This document shows, piece by piece, positions 55,188-64,000 of a DNA stretch of 64,000 nucleotides. Positions within the stretch are counted from its first letter, which is position 1, and every line of letters begins with the position of its first letter. The position numbers were made by a program, and so were the translations under genes. Source of the stretch: Desulfosporosinus sp. HMP52 (GTDB lineage Bacteria; Bacillota; Desulfitobacteriia; Desulfitobacteriales; Desulfitobacteriaceae); assembly GCF_000765145.1 (NCBI RefSeq), contig NZ_JMGA01000022.1:1-64000 (forward strand), in the 5' to 3' direction. The notes below the pieces were generated by a model. The model was not told the DNA's origin. It worked only from the letters and a program-made list of their open reading frames with translations, and searched no databases.

Positions 55188-56636
55188 TTATGCTCCAACT
55201 GAAATAATTTTTGGTAAGGGTGAGTACCGACTTTGATTAAGTGTTTCTGTATTTTGGATATTACCATTCAACTTAATAGTTCGGAAGGATTTAACCACAT
55301 ATCCGGGCTGACCCTCTTGAGTGGTACGTGAAGCTCCATGGGCAAGAGTTTCATCGACTAAACGTTGTTCTTCAACTGGAATAACTGACTCGATCTTACT
55401 CGAAATAAGTACTTCTTGTCCTTGAACAACCTTTCCATAGAGTTCAATTGTTACCGAATTACTACTTACCTTTGTACGAACAAGTAGATACCCACCTGTA
55501 TTATTGTTAAACTTCAAGTCGAGATCTGGGTAAGCAACTGTGGCATCTTGCCCAAGTGGTACGTATGATATAGCTAAATCATGATTGCTTCTCTGCGTAA
55601 CAGGCAAATTAGCTAATAATCCCGTATTATAAAGAGTACTGGATACTTGACATATTCCGCCTGCTAATCCGGGAACAAATTTACCATTAACGATTATATA
55701 GGCATCTTTATAGCCAGCCTCAACAGTTCTTTCACCAACAATCTTGTTAAAGGATAAAGTTTCACCTGGTTTTATAACAGCCTTATCCATAGCTCTAGCA
55801 GCAATACGAACATTTTCTGATCTTGCAGTTTGAGAGGGATCAAAGCGAGTAGTGTAACTGGCCAGTAACCCAGTAATTTTTTGTTCTTCTAATTGGGCAG
55901 CAGTTACAATTGGAAGTTGATCTTTATACTTTACCGTAAACTCTGGCAGTTGGGAGAAAATATCGATATCTTTGATCCTATCAACTAAATCATCGGTATC
56001 AATGACTCTTCCAACGACTTCCTTTTTTATAACCATTGAGTTATAAGGATTTATATCAAAGGATGCATCTATGGCAGGCTTATTAAATTCTCCTAAATCT
56101 TTGTTAAGTCGTTGTAGTAATTTTTCGTCGTCCCATTCCTGTGCCAATCCCAAATTAATGCCCTCAGAAGTTTTCATCTTAGCTAATACTTTATTTATAA
56201 TTGTGCCTCTTCTGCTAACTTGATAAGCTTCCTCTAATGCGGCATCTGCAGAGACAGTTAAGCCTATATCCTCTAATTTAACTTCTTTTACTTGTTCATC
56301 CACGGTAAGCTTTACGGTTTGCCCAATAAGACGTTCAACTTCCAATTCCATTGTTTCCTTGGCTTGATCCATTGTCATATTACCTACATCAACATCAGAA
56401 ATTGTGACTCCATCAACAATTAGATGCTGATCCCAGGTATATATCGTAGCCGAGAGAGCAACAACTACTAAGAAACTTATTATAAGTCCTAATGATATAT
56501 AAAATCTTTTACTCTTTTTAAAATCGAACTTATATCTTTGTCTCTTTGCACTGCTTCGACGTCTTCTGCTGAGGTCTGTCCCCGAAACTAGATTAGCATT
56601 ATCTCTTCTAAACCTTTGATTTTGTGAATCTTCCAA
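55188..56636 (-). CDS. VanW-family membrane-anchored cell wall protein
   Basis: 482 residues from a TTG start chosen for its GGGGGTGG site; an ATG 11 codons upstream is the alternative. A basic cytoplasmic N-terminus is followed by one membrane helix (FYISLGLIISFLVVVALSATIY), putative peptidoglycan-binding repeats (about 75-290, PG_binding_4 type), the VanW domain (GETLSFNKIVGERTVEAGYKDAYI ... GGICQVSSTLYNT) and a C-terminal G5-like part. It resembles YoaR; the family acts at the cell wall but its chemistry is not established. Confidence 0.88.
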   Translation of the reverse strand: MEDSQNQRFRRDNANLVSGTDLSRRRRSSAKRQRYKFDFKKSKRFYISLGLIISFLVVVALSATIYTWDQHLIVDGVTISDVDVGNMTMDQAKETMELEVERLIGQTVKLTVDEQVKEVKLEDIGLTVSADAALEEAYQVSRRGTIINKVLAKMKTSEGINLGLAQEWDDEKLLQRLNKDLGEFNKPAIDASFDINPYNSMVIKKEVVGRVIDTDDLVDRIKDIDIFSQLPEFTVKYKDQLPIVTAAQLEEQKITGLLASYTTRFDPSQTARSENVRIAARAMDKAVIKPGETLSFNKIVGERTVEAGYKDAYIIVNGKFVPGLAGGICQVSSTLYNTGLLANLPVTQRSNHDLAISYVPLGQDATVAYPDLDLKFNNNTGGYLLVRTKVSSNSVTIELYGKVVQGQEVLISSKIESVIPVEEQRLVDETLAHGASRTTQEGQPGYVVKSFRTIKLNGNIQNTETLNQSRYSPLPKIISVGA

Positions 56637-56727
56637 ATTGCCACCCCCTACTAAACCTACACCCTGCAATACAGCACTTTATTATTAAATTCGACGTTCT
56701 AATCCTATTTCCTTCACTGTCCGTCAT

Positions 56728-56762
56728 AAAAAAGAGCCTTACACTCAAAAAGAGTAATGCCC
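56728..56762 (-). terminator. Terminator of rsmG
   Basis: On the minus strand an imperfect stem (GCATTACTC ... GAGTGTAAGGC) is followed by TCTTTTTT, 15 bp after the rsmG stop. Confidence 0.7.
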
Positions 56763-56777
56763 TAGATAAAATTATTT

Positions 56778-57497
56778 CTAAATAATAGGATTCTTACTAG
56801 GAGTTCCTGCCTTGCGCGGGTATTGGGATGGAGTTTTTCCAACTTTACGAACTAATATTACTGCTCTATGTTCTGCACTATGACCTAAATTATACTTTTC
56901 AATTCCTTCGGTTTTCCCGTTTAGAACCAACAATGCATTTTTTGATTCAGCTAGCTCTTGATCTGCATTCAAGCCCTTAGCAGCAATGAATCGACCATTA
57001 ACTTTAAGAATAGGCATAGCATACTCTAACAAAATAGGTAAACGTGCTACAGCACGTGAACAAACTGTATCAAAAAAACCTCTATATTGTTGATTACGTC
57101 CAAAATCCTCGGCTCTGGCATGATTTGTAACTATTTTATTTAACTTTAAGGTCTTAATAACAAAATCAAGGAAATCTAATCTCTTCTTCAACGAATCAAC
57201 AAGCACGACACTTAACTCAGGAAGCAAAATTTTAAGTGGTATTCCGGGAAAGCCAGCTCCGGTTCCCAGATCTGCAAAATGCTCCCCCTGAATATATTTG
57301 GCAAGAACCATAGAATCAATGAAATGTTTTAAAATTACTTCCTCGGGGTCTGTGATTCTTGTCAAATTGAGTTTCTGATTCCACTCGAGTAACAGGTCTC
57401 CAAACAAGCAGAACTGATCTATTTGAGATTCTGACAATTCATATCCTATATGATTATAGGTTAACCCCCTAATAAGGGTTGAATACTCACTGAACAC
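56778..57497 (-). CDS. rsmG: 16S rRNA (guanine527-N7)-methyltransferase
   Basis: 239 residues. The Rossmann methyltransferase motif FADLGTGAGFPGIPLKIL binds S-adenosylmethionine, and the family start ...LLEWNQKLNLTRITDPEEVILKHFIDS is clear. It methylates G527 of 16S rRNA; loss gives low streptomycin resistance. It follows mnmG by 1 bp (gidA-gidB order). Confidence 0.97.
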   Translation of the reverse strand: MFSEYSTLIRGLTYNHIGYELSESQIDQFCLFGDLLLEWNQKLNLTRITDPEEVILKHFIDSMVLAKYIQGEHFADLGTGAGFPGIPLKILLPELSVVLVDSLKKRLDFLDFVIKTLKLNKIVTNHARAEDFGRNQQYRGFFDTVCSRAVARLPILLEYAMPILKVNGRFIAAKGLNADQELAESKNALLVLNGKTEGIEKYNLGHSAEHRAVILVRKVGKTPSQYPRKAGTPSKNPII

Positions 57498-57498
57498 G

Positions 57499-59400
57499 TT
57501 ATTTCTCCCTTCGGCGACGTTGTTCTAAGGAGACCAATAATACAGAGACATCTGCCGGACTTACTCCTGTAATTCGGGAAGCTTGTCCCAAATTTAAAGG
57601 GGTAACTTCCATTAGTCTTTGTCGCCCCTCAGTGGATAAACCACGGATATCTTCATAACTGAGATTCTTAGGTAAAATTAGGTCTTCCAGCTTAGAAAAC
57701 TTCTCAATTTCCGCCCATTGTTTTTCAATATATCCAGAGTATTTAGCTTCTATCTCGGCTTCCTCTAACACTTCAGAATCCAAGTTATTTAATTCAGGTA
57801 TAAGTTCAACTATTTGTTTAAGAGTAATCTCCGGCCTGCGAATTAAATCTTGAGCACTTATTCCCCCACGTGTTGGAGTCGAATTAACCTCAATCATTAC
57901 CTTCTGTAAGGTTTCATTGAATGGAGAGAATACATTAGATTTTAATAGTTGATTAATATACATCAAATTACTTTTCTTCTCTTGATACCTTTGCCAACGA
58001 TCATCACTCACTAATCCAACAGATCTTCCTTTTTCTGTCATTCTCAAATCAGCATTATCTTGACGAAGAACAAGTCGATACTCCGCTCTTGATGTCAATA
58101 AACGATAGGGTTCCTTAACTCCCTTTGTGACTAGATCATCAACCAAAACCCCCAAGTACCCATCTGAACGTCGCAGCACTAAAGGTTCTTTGGCTAAAGC
58201 CCGAAGAGCTGCATTTATCCCTGCCATCAAACCTTGAGCAGCGGCCTCTTCATACCCAGAAGTACCATTTAACTGACCAGCAGTAAACAAGCCATTTAAT
58301 TGACGTACTTCTAGACTAAGAGAAAGTTGATGAGGTAATACATAATCATATTCAATTGCATACCCAGGTCGGAGCATTCGAACATGCTCTAAACCTGAAA
58401 TGCTTTGTAGAATTTTTACTTGAACATCCTCAGGCATACTGGTTGAGAGACCCGCAACATAAAGCTCATCACTTTGCCAACCTTCCGGTTCTAAAAAAAT
58501 CTGATGAGCATCCCTTTCAGCAAAACGAACAACTTTATCTTCAATTGAAGGACAATAACGTGGGCCAATACCCTCAATTTTTCCCGAATACAATGGTGCC
58601 CGATAAAGATTCTCCCGAATAATATCGTGGGTAATCGTTGATGTATATCCTAACCAGCAAGGGACTTGTTTAGAAGTATTACCTTGCCAAAAAATACTCT
58701 CTGTCGGTAGAAAGGAAAACCCCCAAGGTCTTTCATCTCCAGGTTGTATTCTAAATTTAGAATAATCTACTGACTGCCGCTGAATTCTTGGAGGAGTTCC
58801 TGTTTTAAACCTTCCTAATTCTACACCATACTCTTTGAGGGACTCTGAAAGAGAAATTGCAGGCATTTGACCATTAGGTCCACCTTCATACATAGAATCG
58901 CCAATGATAATTCTCCCTCTTAGATAGGTACCACTTGTCAATACTACGTTATTAGATTCAAAACGGGCACCTGTTCGAGTTACAACACCAGCTATTGAAT
59001 AATTATTTATGACAAGTTTCTCTACCAAGCTTTGAACTATAGTTAATCTCGGTTGTGACAACAATGCATTACGCATATGAGCTTGATAGGCTTGTTTATC
59101 CGACTGAATTCTTAAGGCATGAACGGCAGGTCCTTTTCCCGTGTTTAACATCTTAGCCTGTATAGATGTTTTGTCTGCTATGATACCCATTTGCCCGCCT
59201 AAGGCGTCAATTTCGCGTACCAGATGCCCCTTAGCCGGTCCTCCAAGTGAAGGATTACATGGCATATGGGCAACCGTATCTAAATTTAGAGTTAATAAAA
59301 GCGTTTCACATCCAATTCGTGCAGCAGCAAGAGCGGCCTCACACCCGGCATGTCCGGCTCCAACTACAATCACATCATATTTTCCAGCAAAGTATTCCAA
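57499..59400 (-). CDS. mnmG: tRNA uridine-5-carboxymethylaminomethyl synthase subunit MnmG
   Basis: 633 residues from TTG (MEYFAGKYDVIVVGAG), preceded by GTAGGAAGAG; an upstream ATG 8 codons earlier overlaps mnmE more. FAD-binding VVGAGHAGCEAALAAARIG, the GCETLLLTLNLDTVAHMPCNPSLGG segment and the conserved Cys pairs are present. With MnmE it modifies the wobble uridine of several tRNAs. Start codon inferred. Confidence 0.96.
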   Translation of the reverse strand: MEYFAGKYDVIVVGAGHAGCEAALAAARIGCETLLLTLNLDTVAHMPCNPSLGGPAKGHLVREIDALGGQMGIIADKTSIQAKMLNTGKGPAVHALRIQSDKQAYQAHMRNALLSQPRLTIVQSLVEKLVINNYSIAGVVTRTGARFESNNVVLTSGTYLRGRIIIGDSMYEGGPNGQMPAISLSESLKEYGVELGRFKTGTPPRIQRQSVDYSKFRIQPGDERPWGFSFLPTESIFWQGNTSKQVPCWLGYTSTITHDIIRENLYRAPLYSGKIEGIGPRYCPSIEDKVVRFAERDAHQIFLEPEGWQSDELYVAGLSTSMPEDVQVKILQSISGLEHVRMLRPGYAIEYDYVLPHQLSLSLEVRQLNGLFTAGQLNGTSGYEEAAAQGLMAGINAALRALAKEPLVLRRSDGYLGVLVDDLVTKGVKEPYRLLTSRAEYRLVLRQDNADLRMTEKGRSVGLVSDDRWQRYQEKKSNLMYINQLLKSNVFSPFNETLQKVMIEVNSTPTRGGISAQDLIRRPEITLKQIVELIPELNNLDSEVLEEAEIEAKYSGYIEKQWAEIEKFSKLEDLILPKNLSYEDIRGLSTEGRQRLMEVTPLNLGQASRITGVSPADVSVLLVSLEQRRRREK

Positions 59401-59408
59401 AGCTCTTC

Positions 59409-60776
59409 CTACTTTCCTATACAAAATCGAGAGAAAATATCGTCAAGAAGTGATTCTTGTACGTTATGACCTGTTATTTCTGAAATATGTTGTAAGGCAT
59501 GTCGAATATCAATAGAGAGTATATCCCAAGGCATTCCCTGCAACAAACTTTCTAAAGCTTGATTTAATGAATTTTTACAATTATCTAGTGATGATATTTG
59601 TCTAATATTTGAGAGTAATGGATCTGATGATATAGCTGTATCTCCCTGAAAGACACGTTTTCGAATCGCATTTTCAAGTTCATCAAATCCTCTGTGTTCT
59701 AAAATAGAAAGGGGTATACCTAGTCCATAGTTATTATTTATAACAACTTCTTGATTATTCTTTAATAAGTCTGTCTTATTTAGAACTACAATAACCTTAT
59801 CTTTATAAGTATTCAATATTTTATTCTCAACATCTGTAAGAGGAATATTTGCCTGAACAACCAATAAGATAAGCTCTGCAGACTTCAATGCATTCCATGA
59901 TCGTTCAATTCCCAGCCGTTCTACAAAATCACTGCTCTCACAAATTCCTGCAGTATCTACTAACTTTAAAAGAATTCCACCAACACTGACCGATTCTCTT
60001 ATTTCATCACGAGTTGTCCCTGGTATATCCGTAACAATTGCTCTATCTTCCTTCAATAGGGCATTGAGCAAACTAGATTTTCCTACATTAGGTTGACCTA
60101 CAATAACTGTTAATAAGCCATCTCTGAGAATTTTACCGGTTTTACTTCCTCTTAAAAGATCCTCAATACTACTTAAGGTCTTTCCAATAAGTGATTCTAA
60201 GTTATTTCTATCAAGGCTTTCGACATCATCTTCAGGAAAATCAATTCCAGCTTCAATATAAGCTAGTATTTCTAATATTTTTTCTCTTAAATCTGTTATT
60301 TGGTGGGAGAGTCCACCACTAAGCTGAGCTAAAGCTAAGTTTGCTGAAGTTTCTGTTCGAGAGCTAATTAAATCAATAACTGCTTCTGCTTGAATTAAAT
60401 CTAACTTTCCATTTAGAAAAGCCCTCTTAGAAAATTCCCCTGCTTCTGCTAAACGGGCACCATTTCTAATACATTCTTGCAAAATTCTTTGAGCTACGTA
60501 GGGACCACCATGACAGTTTATTTCATAGACATCTTCACCGGTATATGAAAACGGAGATAGCATTTTACCAATTAAGACTTCATCGAGGACTTTATGTTCA
60601 TCATGAAATAGTCCCAGATTCAGAGTAAAGTTTTCGCCTAATTGCCAACGTTCACTATTTTGGGGTTTAAAACATTTTTCTATTATTTTTCCTGCCTCAG
60701 AACCACTTAATCTCAAAATATGAATACTAGCTTCACCCATAGCGGTAGCCATTGCAACTATTGTATCTTCCAAAGT
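59409..60776 (-). CDS. mnmE: tRNA modification GTPase MnmE
   Basis: 455 residues from TTG (MEDTIVAMATAMGEASIHILRLSG), supported by GGAG nine bases upstream; the ATG two codons earlier has GGAG with no space. An N-terminal formyl-THF binding domain is followed by a helical domain with an inserted G domain: VGQPNVGKSSLLN, DIPGTTRDEI, DTAG and NKTDLL. The C-terminus ends FCIGK, with the catalytic Cys motif. Partner of MnmG. Confidence 0.96.
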   Translation of the reverse strand, partial: TLEDTIVAMATAMGEASIHILRLSGSEAGKIIEKCFKPQNSERWQLGENFTLNLGLFHDEHKVLDEVLIGKMLSPFSYTGEDVYEINCHGGPYVAQRILQECIRNGARLAEAGEFSKRAFLNGKLDLIQAEAVIDLISSRTETSANLALAQLSGGLSHQITDLREKILEILAYIEAGIDFPEDDVESLDRNNLESLIGKTLSSIEDLLRGSKTGKILRDGLLTVIVGQPNVGKSSLLNALLKEDRAIVTDIPGTTRDEIRESVSVGGILLKLVDTAGICESSDFVERLGIERSWNALKSAELILLVVQANIPLTDVENKILNTYKDKVIVVLNKTDLLKNNQEVVINNNYGLGIPLSILEHRGFDELENAIRKRVFQGDTAISSDPLLSNIRQISSLDNCKNSLNQALESLLQGMPWDILSIDIRHALQHISEITGHNVQESLLDDIFSRFCIGK

Positions 60777-60938
60777 ATTCATCTCCAATTAACAAAACTT
60801 ATTTTCTTTCTCTTCGTAAGAATATCTTTAGCCAGTGCTTAAAGATACATACCCTCTTTATTCTAATCACTTAAACTTCGGCAGCCTTAGATGCATAATC
60901 CTTAACTATATACTTGTTATTCTTTCGGGGTAATAACA

Positions 60939-60964
60939 TAAAAAAGAGGGGTATACCCCTCTTA
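60939..60964 (-). terminator. Terminator of the rpmH-rnpA-yidD-yidC-jag transcript
   Basis: On the minus strand GAGGGGTATACCCCTC is followed by a run of T; it overlaps the jag stop codon. Confidence 0.88.
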
Positions 60965-61588
60965 GCCTCGTTTCAGTGATATGACAACCCTTCGATTCGG
61001 ATCATCTCCCTCACTAAAGGTTGCAATTCTAGCTTCATCCTGCAAAGAAGTGTGTATAATCCGCCGTTCATGAGGGTTCATCGGTTCTAACACTATTCTT
61101 GTACCCGTTCTCTTTACCTTTTCAGATAATCTCTTTGCTAGACGAACCAAGGTTTCTTCCCGTCTTAACCTATATCCCTCAACATCAACAACTATTCGAA
61201 CTCTTTCGGATAGTTGTTTAGCTACTGCCAAATTCGTTAAATATTGAAGTGCATCTAGGGTATCACCACGTCTTCCTATCAGGATTCCAAGCTCAGGCCC
61301 ACTAATATTAACATGCCAGTGCTCCCCATCCTTGCTCACCTGAGTATCAGCATTGACACTCATAACTTGGCATACTTTTTTTATAAAATCTGCAGCTAAA
61401 ATACCCGGGTTGTCTTCACAAGAAATTCGCACCCTTGCTAAACGTGTTCCAAAAAGTCCAAATAAACCTTTCTTGGCAGGTTCTTCGAGAACCTCTATTT
61501 TTACCCGATCACGATCGACGGCTAGTTCGTTAAGACCCGCTATAATAGCCTCTTCAACTGTTTTCCCAGTTTTCTCTGCAATCCTCAT
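60962..61588 (-). CDS. jag: RNA-binding protein Jag/KhpB
   Basis: 208 residues: Jag-N domain (MRIAEKTGKTVEEAI ... KIEVLEEPAKKGLFGLFG), a KH domain with GILIGRRGDTLDALQYL (about 104-120) and a C-terminal R3H domain with PMNPHERRIIHTSLQ. It acts with KhpA in RNA binding and cell-envelope control in Firmicutes. It lies 30 bp after yidC as usual. Confidence 0.96.
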   Translation of the reverse strand: MRIAEKTGKTVEEAIIAGLNELAVDRDRVKIEVLEEPAKKGLFGLFGTRLARVRISCEDNPGILAADFIKKVCQVMSVNADTQVSKDGEHWHVNISGPELGILIGRRGDTLDALQYLTNLAVAKQLSERVRIVVDVEGYRLRREETLVRLAKRLSEKVKRTGTRIVLEPMNPHERRIIHTSLQDEARIATFSEGDDPNRRVVISLKRG

Positions 61589-61617
61589 GAACGATCCTCC
61601 TCACGCCTTACACATCC

Positions 61618-62292
61618 CTATATTGCTTTCTTACCTTTGTTCGATAATCTACTATTAATAAATAGTTGTTGAAAAATCGACACAACATTCATAGTAACCC
61701 AATATAAAGCCAAACCTGCTGGAACTGTTACACTAATGTACGCGAAAAACACCGGCATAATATAAAGCATTGTTTTTTGAGTTGGGTCAGTAGAAGCATT
61801 AGGACTGGTTAACTTAGTTTGTAAGTATGTAGTCGCAGCTGCAAATATGGGTAAAATAATATGATATGTTAGGGCAAATCCATAAATTTTTGTCAAATCA
61901 AATCCTAAAAATAAATGCGCAGAAGCATTAGCTGGATCATAGGGAAAATGTAACAAAGCACTATACAATGCCCAAAAGATCGGCAATTGAATAAGTATTG
62001 GCAGACACCCACCCAAAGGGTTTACATTATGTTCTTTATACAACTCCATGACAGCAGCATTAGCTTTTTCTTTATTATTTTTATGTTTTTCTTGAATAGC
62101 TTTGATCTTCGGTTGTAAATCTACGGTTTTGCGCATTGAGGCCATCTGTTTATAAGTGAGCGGAAAGATTAAAGTCTTGATCAAAATAGTCAAAAGAATA
62201 ATCGCAACACCATAATAAGGCAACCCAACAGCGGTAGAAAAACTATATAGTATCTTTAATAAATAAGTCATTGCTTCAACAATAGTACTCAC
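61618..62292 (-). CDS. yidC: YidC/Oxa1-type membrane insertase
   Basis: 224 residues with five membrane helices; the core segment FPLTYKQMASMRKTVDLQPKIKAIQEKH and PLGGCLPILIQLPIFWALYSAL is diagnostic. It inserts proteins into the membrane alone or with SecYEG. No lipoprotein signal is visible, unlike SpoIIIJ of Bacillus, and the groove position before FPLTYKQ has Lys instead of the usual Arg, as in many Clostridia. Confidence 0.95.
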   Translation of the reverse strand: MSTIVEAMTYLLKILYSFSTAVGLPYYGVAIILLTILIKTLIFPLTYKQMASMRKTVDLQPKIKAIQEKHKNNKEKANAAVMELYKEHNVNPLGGCLPILIQLPIFWALYSALLHFPYDPANASAHLFLGFDLTKIYGFALTYHIILPIFAAATTYLQTKLTSPNASTDPTQKTMLYIMPVFFAYISVTVPAGLALYWVTMNVVSIFQQLFINSRLSNKGKKAI

Positions 62293-62303
62293 AAAAGCCC
62301 TCC

Positions 62304-62510
62304 TTATACTGGGTCATGTCCCCCTGGGTGAAACGGATGACATTTTACAATCCGTTTAATAGATTTCCAACTTCCTTTTATAAGACCGTACTTTAACAAA
62401 GCCTGAGCAGTATATTCAGAACAACTTGGGTAGAAACGACAAGTGGGCCCTTTTAAAGGAGATATAAAAACTTGATAAAAACGAATTAGAGCAATTAGAA
62501 TACGTCTCAT
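62304..62510 (-). CDS. yidD: Membrane protein insertion efficiency factor YidD
   Basis: 68 residues from the ATG of [13 protein letters not shown] (AAAGGTGAG upstream). [29 protein letters not shown] with its Cys pair and FHPGGHDPV are the family hallmarks. A small membrane-associated helper for YidC-dependent insertion. A GTG four codons earlier overlaps the rnpA stop but has no ribosome site. Confidence 0.95.
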   Translation of the reverse strand: MRRILIALIRFYQVFISPLKGPTCRFYPSCSEYTAQALLKYGLIKGSWKSIKRIVKCHPFHPGGHDPV

Positions 62511-62518
62511 TACTAATC

Positions 62519-62857
62519 TCACCTTTTTATTAAGGTGTTGGCTCTTTTCAAAATATACATGATATTGCTTTCGACTTCGGAGTAAGAAACTCCTTTGATT
62601 CTAGCCCTTGCAATACAAATAATTTGTATATCTTTTCTAATTTCCGGCAGGTTAAGTCTTATTACCTCCCGCATAAGCCTTTTCGCACGATTTCTTTGAA
62701 CCGCATTGCCGACTTTCTTCGAAGCAATAAAACCAAATTTATTAGGTCCTTTAAATAATACATAAATAGCTACATTTTTTGCAGAGTAATTTTTACCGAT
62801 CTCAAAAATTGCTTTAAAACCAGATTTTTGACGTAAGCGAAATTTCCTTTGCAGCAT
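62519..62857 (-). CDS. rnpA: Ribonuclease P protein component
   Basis: 112 residues, usual length. It starts [18 protein letters not shown] and carries the RNR motif in [17 protein letters not shown]. It assists RNase P RNA in tRNA 5' processing. Conserved neighbour of rpmH and yidD. Confidence 0.97.
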   Translation of the reverse strand: MLQRKFRLRQKSGFKAIFEIGKNYSAKNVAIYVLFKGPNKFGFIASKKVGNAVQRNRAKRLMREVIRLNLPEIRKDIQIICIARARIKGVSYSEVESNIMYILKRANTLIKR

Positions 62858-63035
62858 ATATCCTCCAGGTTTACATACCTTCTATATTCTAACTCACTAT
62901 GCATTAGTTTAAACGTTTAAAGATTAAGTATGTTTACCCAATAAAAATAATTAAATCTGGGAAGGGACCGCCGACTTATGTATGGACGCTTACCCCATAG
63001 ATATTTCACATCAGAAAACTATTCTTCACTAATGT

Positions 63036-63063
63036 AAAAAAAAGGCCACATTAATGCGGCCTT
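63036..63063 (-). terminator. Terminator at rpmH end
   Basis: On the minus strand AAGGCCGCATTAATGTGGCCTT is followed by a run of T; it overlaps the rpmH stop, so rpmH is made partly as a separate message. Confidence 0.85.
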
Positions 63064-63196
63064 AAACTGATACTTTCTTCCGACCCTTTAAACGACGGCG
63101 CTTTATTACATTTCGCCCCGTTGGCGTACTCATACGGCTTAAAAAACCGTGAACACGCTTATGACGCCGATTCTTCGGTTGGTAGGTTCTCTTCAA
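63062..63196 (-). CDS. rpmH: 50S ribosomal protein L34
   Basis: 44 residues with the invariant [17 protein letters not shown] and [19 protein letters not shown] segments. The start is TTG with GGAGGTG nine bases upstream; no ATG is available. It is transcribed divergently from dnaA across the origin, the standard arrangement. Confidence 0.97.
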   Translation of the reverse strand: MKRTYQPKNRRHKRVHGFLSRMSTPTGRNVIKRRRLKGRKKVSV

Positions 63197-63556
63197 TTTA
63201 ACGACACCTCCTTTATTTCAAACGAAAAACATTTCGAAGACAATCAAACTTACTTAGAGATTATACTCTAATAAAATTTAATCTGTCAAGCAAAGGACTT
63301 TGACAGTGTGTGGATAACTTTGATTAAAAAAAGGTTATCCACTGTGAATAATTTTTGAAACGTCGAATATTCCTGTTGATAACCCTTGGGAAACTTGATA
63401 TTATATTTTTACAATACCTGACGACAACAACAAATCGTGTTTAAGGTTATTCACAACACGTAATTTGTTTAAGTTATCCACAAATGTGTATAAGTTTGTG
63501 TATAACTTTTTTATTGTCATTATTTTTTTTCATTTTTAGACAAGGGAGGTCCGTCA
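63197..63556. promoter_or_regulatory. oriC: oriC region upstream of dnaA
   Basis: Between rpmH and dnaA several DnaA boxes are visible: perfect TTATCCACA at 63474-63482 (plus) and 63309-63317 (minus), and near copies at 63335-63343, 63343-63351, 63447-63455, 63485-63493 and 63497-63505. Overlapping boxes in both orientations with AT-rich DNA between them mark the replication origin and the autoregulated dnaA promoter. Confidence 0.92.
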
Positions 63557-64000
63557 ATGCCACCACAGTCGAACTCACTCCAATTATTGTGGCAGGAAAC
63601 GCTAGAAAAACTAAAAAACGAACTTTCTAAGCCCAGTTTTGAAACCTGGTTGAGTTCTACACGACTTCTTAATATTGATGGAGATACACTTGTCATTAGT
63701 GTCCCCAATGAATTCGCAAAAGACTGGTTAGAAAGTCGTTATGCACCAATGATTCGGTCATCAGTTCAATCAGTTTTAGGTCATTCTGTCAGTCTGCGCT
63801 TTATTTTGTCTACTTCAGATGATATCTACAGTGATAGTATGTCGGCTGGCGATCCTGTTTCTACCGAAATTACTAAACAAGGCGAGCCAGTAGCTAATTC
63901 GCTAAATACTAAATATACCTTTGATACATTTGTCATCGGAAACAGCAACCGATTCGCTCATGCGGCTTCACTGGCTGTGGCTGAATCACCCGCTAAATCC
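63557..64000 (+). CDS. dnaA: Chromosomal replication initiator DnaA (N-terminal part)
   Basis: The first 148 codons, running off the right end of the window. Domain I ([25 protein letters not shown] ... YAPMI) binds DnaB and regulators, domain II is a variable linker (about 85-118), and domain III begins with [28 protein letters not shown]. The P-loop and DNA-binding domains lie outside. The ribosome site is AAGGGAGG. It is on the plus strand, divergent from rpmH. Confidence 0.97.
   Translation, partial: MPPQSNSLQLLWQETLEKLKNELSKPSFETWLSSTRLLNIDGDTLVISVPNEFAKDWLESRYAPMIRSSVQSVLGHSVSLRFILSTSDDIYSDSMSAGDPVSTEITKQGEPVANSLNTKYTFDTFVIGNSNRFAHAASLAVAESPAKS

Noticed and set aside
63520..63708. Minus-strand frame at the start of dnaA
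   Set aside because: It is the shadow of the dnaA N-terminus, and its upstream part has no ribosome site.

Overview
The window is the origin-proximal part of a chromosome from a low-to-mid GC, endospore-forming, anaerobic-type Firmicute. The gene order dnaA-rpmH-rnpA-yidD-yidC-jag-mnmE-mnmG-rsmG-parA-parB, the spore genes (yyaC, a LonC-type protease), a selenocysteine system (selC and selB), a c-di-GMP riboswitch on a chemoreceptor gene and frequent TTG starts fit the Desulfosporosinus/Desulfitobacterium group; this placement is inference from family knowledge, not a database match. The origin lies at about 63.2-63.55 kb. Nearly every gene from 17.7 to 63.2 kb is on the minus strand and so points away from the origin, along the leftward replication fork.

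Region 1 (about 0.17-17.58 kb) is accessory DNA bounded by the two halves of one tRNA-Gly(CCC) gene. The 5' half, with a canonical promoter, is at 17538-17580. The matching 3' half, with its terminator, is at 167-215. A complete tRNA-Gly sits between them at 8870-8944. All three share the 17-base core CTCGGCTTGGGAAGCCA, which covers the anticodon loop. The simplest reading is two islands of nearly equal size (8.7 and 8.6 kb) inserted in tandem, each with a related tyrosine integrase next to the core: a truncated one at 8308-8703 and an intact one at 16409-17350. Island 1 (left) carries a GHKL ATPase with a possible nuclease tail, a two-gene operon of unknown function, a Xer-like recombinase with a dif-like palindrome at its promoter, and an operon of a colicin E3-like ribonuclease, a small partner and an ImmA/IrrE protease. 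Island 2 (right) carries a broken BglII-like restriction enzyme, a membrane protein, a resolvase, a small HTH regulator, a primase/PrimPol-like replication protein, an HNH nuclease, a SHOCT protein and the integrase.

Region 2 (17.6-24 kb) holds DUF3846 and PhoH-like genes, tRNA-Phe, tRNA-Glu and tRNA-Lys, and two nearly identical chemoreceptor genes, one behind a c-di-GMP-I riboswitch. Region 3 (24-40 kb) is housekeeping: purA-purB, a flavoprotein, dnaB, lonC, rplI, yybS-like, rpsR-ssb-rpsF, ychF, mscS, an M18 aminopeptidase and cvpA. Region 4 (40-49 kb) holds tRNA-Sec, a CBS-ACT protein, a complete branched-chain amino acid ABC transporter (livJHMGF order) and selB. Region 5 (49-64 kb) holds a YkvI-like membrane protein, yyaC, DUF4446, DUF554, two parS sites, parAB, a VanW-family protein, tRNA modification genes, the membrane insertase cluster, oriC and the first 148 codons of dnaA.

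The strongest candidates for something new are the stand-alone colicin E3-type nuclease operon (6383-8228), the ATPase-nuclease and the DUF6575-like pair (392-4598), and the arrangement in which the only intact tRNA-Gly(CCC) in the window seems to be assembled from halves contributed by two mobile elements, while the stranded native 5' half now forms a transcription terminator.
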